This document shows, one piece after another, positions 22,904 to 33,396 of a stretch of 64,000 bases of DNA. The notes below the pieces were generated by a model that saw only the letters and a program-made list of their open reading frames with translations, was not told the DNA's origin and made no database searches. The first letter of the stretch is position 1, and each line of letters starts with the position of its first letter. The position numbers and the translations under genes are program-made. Source of the stretch: Umbilicaria muhlenbergii. Its lineage: Eukaryota; Ascomycota; Lecanoromycetes; Umbilicariales; Umbilicariaceae. Location of the stretch: assembly GCA_000611775.1 (NCBI GenBank), contig KK106982.1:4286996-4350995 (forward strand), in the 5' to 3' direction.

Positions 22904-24946
22904 ATGTCATTCTTGGGTGGCGCCGAGTGCTCAACGGCCGGCAATCCATTGACGCAGTTTACGAAGCATGTACACGATGACAAGGCATTACAGCGTGATA
23001 GACTGGTGGGCAGGGGATCCGGTGGGATGCAGGAGAGTATGAGGACCCAACGAATGGGTATGGGGCAGGACAAAGTGAGGCTTACGACTCTGGGGCGAAT
23101 GCTGGGGCACTCCGGCCCTACTTGAGAGAACCGAAGCAGGATACTAATGATGGAGGCTTAGATGATGGATGAGTTCCTACAACAGACCGGTCAAATTCCA
23201 CAGGATCCCGGGCAACCGTTTGCGATGGAGCACATGCGACGCGAACTCGAAGGTTACCAGGCAGCGCCTCAGCGGGCAGGGTCACCTGGCTGGGCGGCGG
23301 AATTCAACCCTGGAGAAGAGGCGCGGCTAGAGGCTGCGTTTCAAGCACCAAAGGTTGGAGGATTCGTACCTGCAGGATTCACTCCAGCGGAATTTCAGCG
23401 CTTTCAGCAGATGGAGAGGAATAGTTCGACAAGGATGTCGAGTCCGAGATCACAAACACCTACTACACTGACGGGATACCAAACCCCAATGAGCATGAAC
23501 TACGGTATGGGCATAGGCATGGGCATGGGCATGATGGGATCCACATACAGGCCAATGGCGATGCAGCGCCCGCCATCGGAAACGGCGACGCAGGGCAAGG
23601 GGAAGGGACGTATGATTGAGTTGGACGATCAGAACTGGGAGCAACAATTTGCAGAGATCGATGCCGTAGGACAACAAAATCTCGACGCAGAAGCAAACGC
23701 GGCAATAGAGGCGGAGCTGAATGACATGGACAGGTCAGTCCAACTTGAGACCAATGAATTTGGCGACTTCGAAAGCATATGGAGAGGCATACAGGCTGAA
23801 ACCGCAGCGGACAGACAAATGGTCGACGACGAGCACCTAGCCAGCCTCAGCGAAGGCATGCACATGGGCGATCTCGAACAATGGGACGGCTTCGACGCGC
23901 TCAACAGCCACGGCTTCCGCGACCCCCAACTGGGCGACTACCTGTTCGAAGAAGAAAACGTCTTCCGCAGCGTCGACGACCCCTTCCTCGAAGGCATCAA
24001 AATCATGCGCGAAGGCGGCAACCTCTCCCTCGCCGCCCTCGCCTTCGAAGCCGCCGTGCAAAAAGCCCCCCACCACATCGACGCCTGGACCATGCTCGGC
24101 AGCGCGCAAGCGCAGAACGAAAAAGAATCCCCCGCCATCCGCGCGCTCGAACAGGCCCTCAAACTCGACCCGGACAACCTCGACGCGCTCATGGGCCTCG
24201 CCGTCTCCTACACAAACGAGGGCTACGACTCCACCGCCTACCGCACCCTCGAGCGCTGGCTCGCGACCAAATACCCGCAAATCATCTCCCCGGACGCGCT
24301 GACGCCCGAGAGCGACGTCGGCTTCACCGACCGCCACCACCTGCACTCGAAAGTGACCGACCTCTTCATCCGCGCCGCCCAGCTCTCCCCGGCCGGCGAC
24401 CACATGGACCCGGACGTGCAAGTCGGGCTGGGCGTGCTCTTCTACGGCGACGAGGAGTACGAAAAAGCGGTCGATTGCTTCGAAGCCGCCCTCGCCTCCA
24501 CCGAGCAAGGGAGCAGCAACCAGCGGTCGCAGGTGCACCTCTTGTGGAACCGACTCGGCGCCACGCTCGCGAATTCCGGGCGCAGCGAAGAGGCCATCGC
24601 GGCGTACGAGAAGGCCTTGACGCTCAATCCGAATTTCGTGCGCGCCAGGTATAATCTCGGGGTGTCGTGTATCAACATCGGCTGTTTCGAGGAGGCGGCG
24701 CAGCATTTGCTCGGGGCGCTGTGTATGCATAAGGTGGGGGAGAGGGAGGGGGTGGAGCGGGTGCAGGAGGTTGTGGGGGGTGGGGTGGATGAGGGCGAGT
24801 TGGAGAGGATGATGAGTATGAATCAGAGTACCAATCTTTTCGAGACGCTGCGGAGGGTGTTTAGTCAGATGGGGAGGAGGGATTTGAGTGAGATGGTGGT
24901 GGTGGGGATGGATGTCGAGGTTTTTAGGAGGTGGTTTGATTTTTAG
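22904..24946 (+). CDS. PEX5: Peroxisomal targeting signal 1 receptor Pex5
   Basis: Exons 22904-23074 and 23162-24946 give 651 aa. The N-terminus MSFLGGAECSTAGNPL carries the conserved Cys (C9) used for ubiquitin-dependent recycling. WxxxF-type Pex13/Pex14-binding motifs include GWAAEF (W101) and NWEQQF (W217). A Gly-Met repeat (YGMGIGMGMGMMG) lies between them. The C-terminal half (about 331-630) is a TPR domain with clear units such as DAWTMLGSAQAQNEKESPA and VRARYNLGVSCINIGCFEEA. It is the soluble receptor that binds C-terminal SKL-type signals in the cytosol and delivers cargo to the peroxisome membrane. The TPR-coding part (about 23900-24650) is strongly GC-biased at third positions. Confidence 0.96.
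23507..23546 (+). repeat. GGGCAT hexamer array inside PEX5
   Basis: Imperfect ATGGGC array with a CATAGG interruption, ending ATGATGGGATCC. It encodes the Met-Gly repeat. A very similar array with the same interruption and ending lies in non-coding DNA at 34596-34647. Confidence 0.8.
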
Positions 24947-26668
24947 GGCGGGAGACGGGGGATGGGGGATGGGGGGTTTTGGGCGGCGAGGATGGATATA
25001 TAGATGGGGGTTGGTTGCACGGTATCTACCACCTCTCGGGTATGTTGTACATAATCTATCCTCCTCTACACTTCTAGGTAATTCGAACCTCTCATCCTTC
25101 AGCTCTACCCATTCTCGCCGCAACTTTTCCCTATCCACCCTAATCTTCCATCCCTTTCACCTCCATCAACTTCGTCCTCAAGACGTCTCCATCCTCTTCA
25201 GGCAAGATACTGCCTGAAGGCATGACATTTGCACGACCCTGATCGGTCGCCTACATAAGTAGTAATCAAGCAGCAGAATTAAAAACCATGACTGTCTCGC
25301 CGCTGTAGTTCCATTGTGGATAAGACGGTTACATACGACAAAGACGTCGCATCACCGAATGGTTCTACGCCATAAACCGCGGATGATGACCTAGTTGGAA
25401 GTTGGGAAACCTGAAGCGTGATGCAGGGAGTGTTCATCGCCAAAGAGGTACAGTACGCTGAGTACAAGTCCGTGGCGTGGACATGCTGTGGATGGAAGGA
25501 AACCGGAGTTGCCACACTGCAAGCAATGACACACAGAAATGAAGTCATCTTTTAAAACTGGGGGTCTAATTTTGTCCATTCATATCGGACTACAACCAGC
25601 CATCCACAATGCCATTACCACCAGCGAACGAAGCGGTAATAGCAACCGCATGGCTTCTCGGCACTGAACGGTCTCCAAGATCGATCCACTGAGACCATGT
25701 CGTGCTAGTAGATACTGGTGAAAGCCATCCAGTTCAACCGGTAGAGTAGAACATGGAAGGCTTGGCCTAACCTTTCCAGCCCACAAAAACAGAGATGCTG
25801 CAGAGGAACCAAGCGGAGGAACACCAGTCCAGCAGCGGTCCCCTCCCTACCCGGACCGGGGGCTTGCAAACTCCCTAACTCCGAAGAAGAGACTTGTCCA
25901 CATCAGGTGGTTTTCTAGTCCTTCTTGCTATGGGTATGGAAACCACAAAAGCCCCCTCGTTCGCTCTCGCTTTGCTCTCTTTGGAGCATCATACCCCCTG
26001 AGGCGGACTTTTTGCGGGCGCGCATGCGGTTGGTACTCTCGGGGGCGGGGGGGCGGTTGCCGAACTCCTCCGGTGGCAACGAAGGCGGGTTTTTGGAGTC
26101 CCGTATGGTAGAGGAAGTAAACGCGGGAGTGGAAGGGTGGATTGGCTTATGTTCTGAGAGTGCTCGTGGTGGAATGAATGAGTGGGAATCGGTATCGGGT
26201 CGGCGTTTCTGCTCCATGGGCTTCTAAGGCGACGATAGATGTCAACTTGGGTACAAGAGCAATAAATTTGTCGCGGTGCAGTTGGTAGTCCTCACCACCA
26301 AAAGATGGGCTGGCCTGAGTACAGATGACGCAGTTGACGGCCACGAGATCAAGCCACTGCCAAGTCAATGGCGTCAATACTGACAGCATGCGACGACTGA
26401 AGTAAGACAGGCAATTAGACCTGTCAGACAGAGAAGCATACTAGTACCTCCATCCTGATTTGTGATGACGGGAATACTCGGTCCTTGTGCGGAGGAACTG
26501 TATAGAACACCTTCAGAAGACTGAAACGAAAGAGGTGCTCAAGACTCAGCATTGAGTGGTCGGCAGTATGGCTTGAGGTCTCTAACGACCATAGTGGTGT
26601 GGAGATGCGGATCGAGGACGGTGTAAATCATGTCGAATCCGGTGTGAGTTTGGCCGCGATTCAACGAG
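24947..26668. other. Intergenic, 1.7 kb, one doubtful small ORF
   Basis: Apart from the weak candidate at 25279-25548, nothing in this stretch looks coding. ORFs up to 100 codons occur on both strands but overlap and have no recognisable content. Confidence 0.4.
25279..25548 (-). CDS. Possible small secreted protein (89 aa), doubtful
   Basis: An ATG-initiated 89-codon ORF whose first 15 residues (MTSFLCVIACSVATP) resemble a short signal peptide. The rest has two Cys and no known motif. There is no homology I recognise and the ORF could be chance. Confidence 0.25.
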   Translation of the reverse strand: MTSFLCVIACSVATPVSFHPQHVHATDLYSAYCTSLAMNTPCITLQVSQLPTRSSSAVYGVEPFGDATSLSYVTVLSTMELQRRDSHGF

Positions 26669-26677
26669 TATATAAAA
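26669..26677 (+). promoter_or_regulatory. TATA box (TATATAAAA) of the secreted-protein gene
   Basis: Strong TATA element about 255-290 bp before the open frame at 26923. It is followed by a CT-rich stretch and a CAACCATCAAA leader typical of highly expressed fungal secreted-protein genes. Confidence 0.6.
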
Positions 26678-26922
26678 TCCTTTCCTACTCATCTCAGCCC
26701 AATATCCTTCACCGCCATCATCAACCAGTACAACGGTCAAAGCATCAGAGCCTGCGAACTTCACCGGACATATTCCTTCTGAACCTCGCCGCCCAACTTC
26801 ATTGACAGAACAAAGAGCCTTATCCTCTCACAAGTTGTTAGTCTCGAATGTCCCCTTCTATAATGTAGGTACAAGGGAAACCAACCAGTTCAACTAAAAG
26901 CCCATCAACCATCAAAATCCAC

Positions 26923-27222
26923 TTGGCCGCCAGTCTCATCGCCATTTTGCCCTTGGGTCAAATGATCTTTGCGCTCCCGACCGCAAAACCAGTGAGCGAC
27001 CTCAGCACCTGCGACACTTCCATGATGCTCGAGGATGCACAGAGTGCCCTTGCAACTCTGGAGGCGGCAATCCCAGGCCTCGAAGGTTATGTCCCAGGCC
27101 AGTCGTCGGTCGCGGCCATTGAAAAAGGCGTTAATGCTGCTATTCAGGCGGGGACAGGCGTGAAAGCTCTGGTGAAAGCTAATGCCATTCCGCAGAGTGT
27201 ATTATCACTCTTGCAGGCATAG
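26923..27222 (+). CDS. Small secreted protein, 5' end unresolved
   Basis: The frame is open from 26869 to a TAG at 27220-27222. It encodes a good hydrophobic signal sequence (LAASLIAILPLGQMIFA) followed by an alpha-helical, Ala/Leu-rich mature part of about 80 residues with a single Cys in STCDTSMML. The first in-frame ATG (26962) falls inside the hydrophobic segment, and no ATG precedes the signal sequence, so the true start needs a spliced leader I cannot place, or the gene is no longer intact. The TATA box and leader upstream argue that it is or was expressed. General composition resembles small helical surface proteins of ascomycetes. I do not recognise the family. Confidence 0.5.
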   Translation: MAASLIAILPLGQMIFALPTAKPVSDLSTCDTSMMLEDAQSALATLEAAIPGLEGYVPGQSSVAAIEKGVNAAIQAGTGVKALVKANAIPQSVLSLLQA

Positions 27223-27374
27223 ATCTGAAGGATCTTTTCGGCAAGATGATTCTCAACTGTGGAAGGAGAGAAACCAGCGTGGCTGCAGAAGGGTGCAGGG
27301 CTTTGCGGACAGTTGCAGAGAGAGAGCAGAGTCTTTGTTGTTGCCTTGATTGATTTCTTTCACGTCGCGTTATC

Positions 27375-28004
27375 TCATGGTGGATTGGTCATTCTTTTAG
27401 AAACGTAAGTAAGTATACTGCCCGACGTGAGGTAGAGTGCAAGAAACCTGGATTCTTCCCCCAGCAAAAGCCCCATTCGAATAGAGCAATCCCGCACAAC
27501 ACCACTTGTGAGGGTACCCGCAAATGCCCCCAACGACGCCGCGCCCACATAACGTTCCCATCCGCCGATGACACCTCTGCCACGCTTCATACGAAGTAAA
27601 GCAGCGAGAGCCGAAGCGCCCATGGCGCCGCCAAAGGCCCATGTATCCACGTTCGTGGGTGCCGAATAGAAGCATTCGACCGGTTCGTATTTGTTCATCT
27701 GCCGCCAATGAATGCTCCATGGCGGATAGATGACACAGGCAGCGGATTCGAACAGAAAGCCGTAGGCAGCGAAACGAACGAAGGTTTTGTTGCATGCAAA
27801 AACGGCGGAGTAGAGCGAGCGTAGGAATGGCTCATTTGTAAGGGGTGCTTCCATTTCGTTGATGAGCATGTGAGCGGTACCGGCGATGAAGCCGTAGAAC
27901 GCTCCTGCTGAGAGGACGCTCATGGGCCAGTGAGAAGGGAAGGTCATGAACCTATAGCGGACAACAGGCTTCGCTTCCTCGGCGGAATTTGTTCCTTTGA
28001 TCAT
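27375..28004 (-). CDS. Conserved-looking multi-pass membrane protein, unknown function
   Basis: An uninterrupted 209-codon ORF starting at the ATG at 28004 (MIKGTNSAEEAKPVVRYRF); the frame is open further upstream but the composition there looks like UTR. Four hydrophobic stretches are visible, near SVLSAGAFYGFIAGTAHML, RFAAYGFLFESAACVIY, WAFGGAMGASALAALL and YVGAASLGAFAGTLTSGVV. Gly/Ala-rich helices with Arg-rich turns would suit a small mitochondrial inner-membrane protein, but this is a guess from composition. No catalytic motif is seen. Confidence 0.65.
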   Translation of the reverse strand: MIKGTNSAEEAKPVVRYRFMTFPSHWPMSVLSAGAFYGFIAGTAHMLINEMEAPLTNEPFLRSLYSAVFACNKTFVRFAAYGFLFESAACVIYPPWSIHWRQMNKYEPVECFYSAPTNVDTWAFGGAMGASALAALLRMKRGRGVIGGWERYVGAASLGAFAGTLTSGVVRDCSIRMGLLLGEESRFLALYLTSGSILTYVSKRMTNPP

Positions 28005-28862
28005 GGTTGAGTGAGCGGGGGGGGCAGCTGGGCAGGGATGATGTTGGATTTGACGGTTTAACGCATTGGCAGGTCTAATAGGACAAGACAGGTACAATAG
28101 GCCAAGAGGGATATAATAGGACGATTTAGTAGTACGAAAAGGACAATGTAAGGGGACGAAAGAAGCATAGAGAACCGGTTGCTTCAAAAGAGCACTGTAG
28201 GTATGAGATAGATGGTATTGGCGCGCTCGAAACGCTCCATTGCATGATCGGCATGGACATAATTGGAAAGGGCAGGGCTAGGTAACCCCATGCAACGCAG
28301 CAAGAGAGTAGCACAAGAAGAAGCAAGGGGAGATACCACAACACATGTGGCAACCAACAAGCAAGAAGCAAGAAAGGTGTTGAGGAAGCTCTGATGCGTC
28401 GATGTGTCGATGGTGGAGACCATTGTACCATTCTTGCTCTCATGATCTCTACCCCGAGTAAGACCTTCGCCCCGAGGGATGCCGAACGAAGCTTTCTCGA
28501 TGAACTGATCGGGAGGGCCACCAGGTGGAAAACCAGCTGGAAAATGACACTTGCTGCGATGCCACCGGGTACAAATGAGCCTGGGGGGCCACTCTGGCTC
28601 CCGAGGTGGGCGCCCAGGGGCAATTTGCGGACGGGAGTGCTCAGACTCCATCAGCTGAGCACACGGCCTAGGCCTCGCGAGAGCGGCAAGCCACTTACCG
28701 ACATGCCCCAATCCCCCAATGCCCCAGTGCCCCAGCGCCCCCGCACTAATCTTCCTCTTCCACTTCTGAAATCTTGCCTGAGGCAGTGAGGCCACTATCA
28801 AATCTTCACATCCAACTCCCGGACCAAGAAGAAAATCATTTTCGCCAATTGAAAGCTACACA
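28005..28862. other. Divergent intergenic region upstream of TPA1
   Basis: 860 bp between the membrane-protein gene (minus) and TPA1 (plus). It probably holds both promoters. A minus-strand ORF covers much of it but reads as composition-driven. Confidence 0.5.
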
Positions 28863-31293
28863 ATGAAGCGAAAAGCTCAAGACGAGACTCCCGAGAATGC
28901 TGAGAAACTCAATGGCAGGGCAGATAAGAAGAGGCGATCATCAGTGGAGAAGACGGGTGTCGAGCATTACTTCCGCACCGGCTTGTTCGAAAACACTGTG
29001 TTACAAGAGTACAAGTCGAGTTATGCCACTTCGGCGCCGTGAGCACAACTCACTATGCATCACATCCCAATTACAAGCTGACTAGAACTCTAGATATAAA
29101 CATGGAGTAATTCAAAATCTAATTGCGCCAAAACTCCTTCGCAATGTTCGCACCGAGATCCAAGAAAACCTGCACTTTACCCCTAAAGAAACCGACATTT
29201 ACAAAATCCACCAATCTGGAGACCTCGCAAACCTCGATGGCCTGGACGATTCCTCCCTCAAGCTTCTACCCTCGCTGCTTACTCTTCGAGATGCATTGTA
29301 TTCTGCTGACTTCCGCGAGTATTTATCGACGGTCACCGGTTCTGGTCCCTTGTCCGGTCGAAAGACAGACATGGCAATTAATGTCTACACGCCCGGATGT
29401 CACTTACTATGTCACGACGATGTCATCGGAAGCAGGAGGGTCAGTTACATTTTGTACCTGACCGATCCAGATCGACCGTGGAAAGCCGAATGGGGCGGTG
29501 CGCTTCGTTTGTACCCAACGCAAACTTACGCTGGAGATGATGGTGAGGAGACGAAAGTGCCGAGTCCAGACTTTAGTGTTTCTATACCACCAGCATTTAA
29601 CCAATTGAGCTTCTTCGCCGTCCAACCGGGAGAGAGTTTCCACGATGTGGAGGAAGTGTACGCTCGCGAAGAAGGAGAGAAGCAAGAAGACGACGGCGGA
29701 AGAGTGCGGATGGCAATCAGCGGATGGTATCACATCCCGCAAGAAGGCGAAGACGGCTATGAAGAAGGCCTAGAAGAGCGATTGGCGGAAAAGAGCAGTC
29801 TGATGCAACTCCAGGGCAAAGGCGACAAGTACGACTTGCCGCAAGCTCAAATCCAAATCTACGACCAAGAAAACGGCCACACTTCCGTCGACGGCAATGG
29901 CAAACAGCCGGCGAAAGTCTCCGACGAGGACGACGATTCCATGCTCACAGTAGCGGACCTCGATTTCCTGCTCGAATACCTTGCACCCACTTACCTCACC
30001 CCCGACACTCTATCCTCTCTCTCCGCCCTCTTCGCTGACGAATCCTCCCTTCGCCTCTCTGACGTCCTCTCCGCCAAGTTCTCCTCTTCCCTACGCTCCT
30101 ACGTCACATCTGAAGAACAGAAACCTCTCGACAATCTCTCCACCGCGGAAATCGAAACGTCCACCGCCTGGAAAGTCGCTCGTCCGCCCCACAAACACCG
30201 TTTCCTATTCCAGCAACCCAGTCCACCCTCTAAAGACTCCACTGCCGAACCCACACCCCTCTACTCCCTCCTCAACACACTCCTCCCCTCCCGCTCCTTC
30301 AGAAAATGGCTCTCTCTAGCCACCGGCCTCACACTAACCAGCAACGACATCATCGCGCGACGCTTCCGACGCGGCATGGATTACAGTCTCGCGACCGGCT
30401 ACAACGAAGATGTGTCGAGGTTGGAAGTCACGCTAGGGATCACGCCCACGAAAGGGTGGGGCGACGACGAGGAAGACGAGGAAAACGCCCATGAGGAGGG
30501 AAGAGAAGAAGAGAGCAACGCCCCGGTCGCGAACGGTTCCAAAAACGCCGAAGACGACGAGTTCGAAGCTGCCGATAAGGAGGAGACAGAAGAAGATAAC
30601 CACGCCACAGTCACGAACGAATCCAAGAACGCTGAAGACGACGAGTTCGACGATGCCGATCAAGAGGAGACGGGAGAAGAGAACCACGCCGCAGTCACGA
30701 ACGGGTCCAAGAAGAACGCCGAAGCCGACGAGGACGAAGTCCCCGGCGAGACGGAAGAGAATACAAACGCCCACAACCTCCCGGTCGCGAACGGCTCCAA
30801 AGACGCCGACGACGATGACGACGAGGGCGAAAGTGCCGACGAGGAGGAGGAGGAAGAAGAAGAAGCCGACAACAGCGCTCCGGTCACGAACGGGTCCCCG
30901 AAAGCTTCCGACGACGCCAAACCACCCGCCGACAACGACACCGACGACCCATCCGCCGTAGGCGGCTACGAAGTCTACATGGCCGGCGACGACGACGACG
31001 CCGCCGTCGCCTCGGACGCCGGCAGCGACCACGGCGTGCCCATCCCCCCCCGCCTCTCCGCCTCCACCTCCACGGGCGCCAAAGCCTCGGCCTCCTCCTC
31101 CACGCAGCGCTCTTCGCAATCGGAACCCAAACCTGCGTCCGACCCGGCCGTCTATACCTCGGGCACCACCGACGGCGACGATGACGGGGTGCTCTTCTCC
31201 ATGCCGGCCGGTTGGAACCGCATGAGTCTCGTGCTGAGGGATCGGGGGGTGTTGCGCTTTGTCAAGTTTGTTAGTCGGCGGGCGGGTTGGTGA
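28863..31293 (+). CDS. TPA1: Prolyl 3,4-dihydroxylase Tpa1/Ofd1
   Basis: Exons 28863-29038 and 29094-31293 give 791 aa. The N-terminal 2-oxoglutarate/Fe(II) dioxygenase domain shows the metal triad H166-x-D168 (in CHDDVIGSRRVSYILYL) and H242 (in GESFHDVEEVY), with R264 (RMAISGWYH) for 2-oxoglutarate. EWGGALRLYP is also typical. The second, non-catalytic double-stranded beta-helix domain follows (LDFLLEYLAPTYLT onward) and closes with GGYEVYM and GWNRMSLVLRD. Between these last two parts lies a very acidic insertion of about 140 residues made of five imperfect repeats. The family hydroxylates a proline of ribosomal protein uS12 (Rps23) and affects translation termination. The fission yeast relative Ofd1 also controls the sterol regulator Sre1. 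Basic nuclear-type signals (KRKAQD, KKRRSS) are at the N-terminus. The 55-bp intron is canonical. Confidence 0.93.
30517..30915 (+). repeat. Five imperfect 84-99-bp repeats coding an acidic insertion in TPA1
   Basis: Copies of a V(A/T)N(G/E)S block followed by Asp/Glu-rich sequence start near 30526, 30610, 30694, 30784 and 30883 (spacings 84, 84, 90 and 99 nt), so the frame is always kept. Confidence 0.85.
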
Positions 31294-31904
31294 TGATAAT
31301 GAGGGGGAGGAAGGGGAGGGGGAGGGGGAGGGGGAGGAGGAGCAATGGAAGGGGGGTAATGGGGATGCAAGAGGGAATAATGCAAGAGGGGTCGGGGTTG
31401 GGGTCGGTTTGGGGGACAGTGCGACGGAGGATGAGGCGGAGGTGGGGAGTTCGTCTGATTCGTCGGATTAGTTGGTTATGGTTGTTCGACTCGTGCGGTG
31501 GAGTGCGGTGCGGTGCGGTGCGGTATGTTCGGTTCGCTTTCAATGGAAATCATATAGTCGGTAGGGAGCCTCTGCGGGGGGAATACTGTTATTGAATCCT
31601 ATTTGATCCTTTTGAGTATTTGTTCTTGATGCGTGAGGGTGGGGCATGAGGATGATGGTGTCGGGTGGGTTTGGAGTCGTGGCGTGGTGTGTCAGAGCGC
31701 CAACAGCGTCTTCGCACGGCGCAGCGCGGCGCAGTGTGTGAAGAATCTGGTTTTTCATTTGTTCGTTCGTTCATTCTTTCATTTGTTCGTTTGGTCTGTT
31801 CGTTTGTTTCATTTGGTTGGTTCAGTCAGATTGAGATGGAACGGGCTAGCGGGATGGTTCCTGCGCTACTTCTTTTACTTATTGGAGTGGGGGAGAAAAG
31901 GGGG
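31294..31904. other. Low-complexity 3' flank of TPA1
   Basis: G-rich tracts (GGGGAG repeats near 31302-31340), a GGTGC array near 31500-31522 and GTTCGTTC-like runs near 31760-31810. No gene. Confidence 0.6.
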
Positions 31905-31957
31905 TGGAGGATGGAGGATGGAGGATGGAGGATGGAGGATGGAGGATGGAGGATGGA
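31905..31957. repeat. Heptamer array GGAGGAT
   Basis: About seven tandem copies of a 7-bp purine-rich unit. Confidence 0.9.
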
Positions 31958-32110
31958 TAAAGGGGAGGAGGGGGAGAGGGGTGGAGGATGAAGGATGGAT
32001 GGAGGAATGAGGATGAGGATGAGGATGGAGAATGGATAAAGGGGAGGAGGGGGAGAGGGGTGAAGGATGAAGGATGGATGAAGGAATGAGGATGAGGATG
32101 AGGATGAGGA
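31955..32110. repeat. 79-bp tandem duplication, purine-rich
   Basis: Two near-identical copies starting at 31955 and 32034 (each beginning GGATAAAGGGGAGGAGGGGG and ending in GATGAGGATGAGG runs). Confidence 0.85.
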
Positions 32111-32212
32111 TGAATGAGGATGAAGACAGAGTATTTGTCTGTTCATCTGTTTATTTAATCGTCTATCTATCTATCTACTCATCTCTTCACCCGTTCATCA
32201 GTTCATCTCAAC

Positions 32213-32305
32213 CATCTCCCATCTCCCATCTCCTATCTCCCATCTCCCATCTCCCATCTCCCATCTCCCATCTCCCATCTCCCATCTCCCATCTCCCATC
32301 TCCCA
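32213..32305. repeat. Heptamer array CATCTCC
   Basis: About 13 tandem copies with one TCCTATC variant, giving a pyrimidine-rich top strand. A short CTAT array precedes it at about 32163-32176. Confidence 0.9.
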
Positions 32306-33202
32306 ACCCGCCAACCAAAAAGCGAGATCCCAACAGAGCACTATTCCACCAACCCCTCCTCCTCCTCCACACCATCTGCTCCTTTCCCGGGGTCCAGTTT
32401 GAATTGGGATGGCGCGGTGGGGTTTGGTAAGATACAGTGAGGACGTGAGGATGGAGTTGAGGGATGAGGGGAGGAGGAAGAGGGGAAAGGAAGAGGAAGG
32501 AGATGAGGAAGAGAGAGGATGAGGGTAAGAGGTTGATGATGATGAGGTGAAATAGGGGGGAGGGGGGGGATTGAGGATGATCAGGTTAAAGGAGATGAAG
32601 GATGGAGGTAAGGTGAAGTGAAGTGAAGTGAAGAGAGGTGTGAATGAGAAGGGGGGTTGATTGAGTTGAATTGAGTTGGATTGAGTTTATTGAGTTTGAT
32701 TGGGTAGAGTAGGGTAGGGTTGAGTAGTCTGAGTAAAGTAGAGTAGTGCTGTTAATGAAGAAGTGCATGAAGCGAGACAAAGAGAAGAGAAGGGCATAGG
32801 TCGCTAGTTGTAATAAATGAGTTGAACAAGTAAAGTAAAACAACAGACCACATGGAAGTAAACGAGCTAATAGAGACGAACTCCCAAGAATTAATTCCAG
32901 GCCTCAGCACGAATGCGCATAGAGCAGCACTCAACCACCAAAGAAATCCCCAACCCCTACAAACCCGTCTTCAAACCCAACCCCTCCCCCAACAGCCCAC
33001 CCACAACACCACTCCACCCCCCCCAGCCCACTTCCTCCCCCCTACCTTCTCCCCCCAGCCGCATACCCACAAAAACACACTCAACGCCGAACAGCAACAA
33101 GATTTGCAAACGGAGTCCGAGTCCAAAAATACAAGTCACGCAAGGGTTCCAAACGGTGGCGTTCCGTGTGTGGACAGGACGGTGATTGGGGGCTGAGGGT
33201 CA
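32306..33202. other. Low-complexity intergenic DNA
   Basis: Purine-rich then mixed sequence with GTGAA runs near 32611-32640 and GAGTTGAATTGAGTT-like runs. No gene. Confidence 0.6.
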
Positions 33203-33396
33203 GCGCCGAGAAGGATTCTGGACGCTGTAATGGGGGCGGGGCCGGGTGCTGGGGTAGGTGGGGAAGGGGAGGTGAGGAAGGGGAGGTGAGGAAGGAGGTG
33301 CGCCGAGAAGGATTCTGGACGCTGTAATGGGGGTGGTCGGGATTGGTTGGCAAGGTGAGGAAGGGGAGGTGAGGAAGGGGAGGTGAGGAAGGAGGT
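33203..33396. repeat. 97-bp tandem duplication
   Basis: Two copies (33203-33299 and 33300-33396), each starting GCGCCGAGAAGGATTCTGGA and ending in GGTGAGGAAGGGGA repeats. They differ mainly in a short middle section. One copy's internal GGAGGTGAGGAAGG unit is itself repeated. Confidence 0.85.

Noticed and set aside
23837-25138. 433-codon minus-strand ORF antisense to PEX5
   Set aside because: Shadow of the GC-biased codons of the PEX5 TPR region; composition is Glu/Val/Gly and Pro/His runs only.
28184-28423. 79-codon hydrophobic minus-strand ORF upstream of the membrane-protein gene
   Set aside because: It has one hydrophobic stretch but no start context, no splice link and no recognisable family; it lies in a promoter region.
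30433-31119. 228-codon minus-strand ORF antisense to the TPA1 acidic repeat
   Set aside because: The Val/Phe/Leu-rich reading is the complement of GAC/GAA-rich codons.
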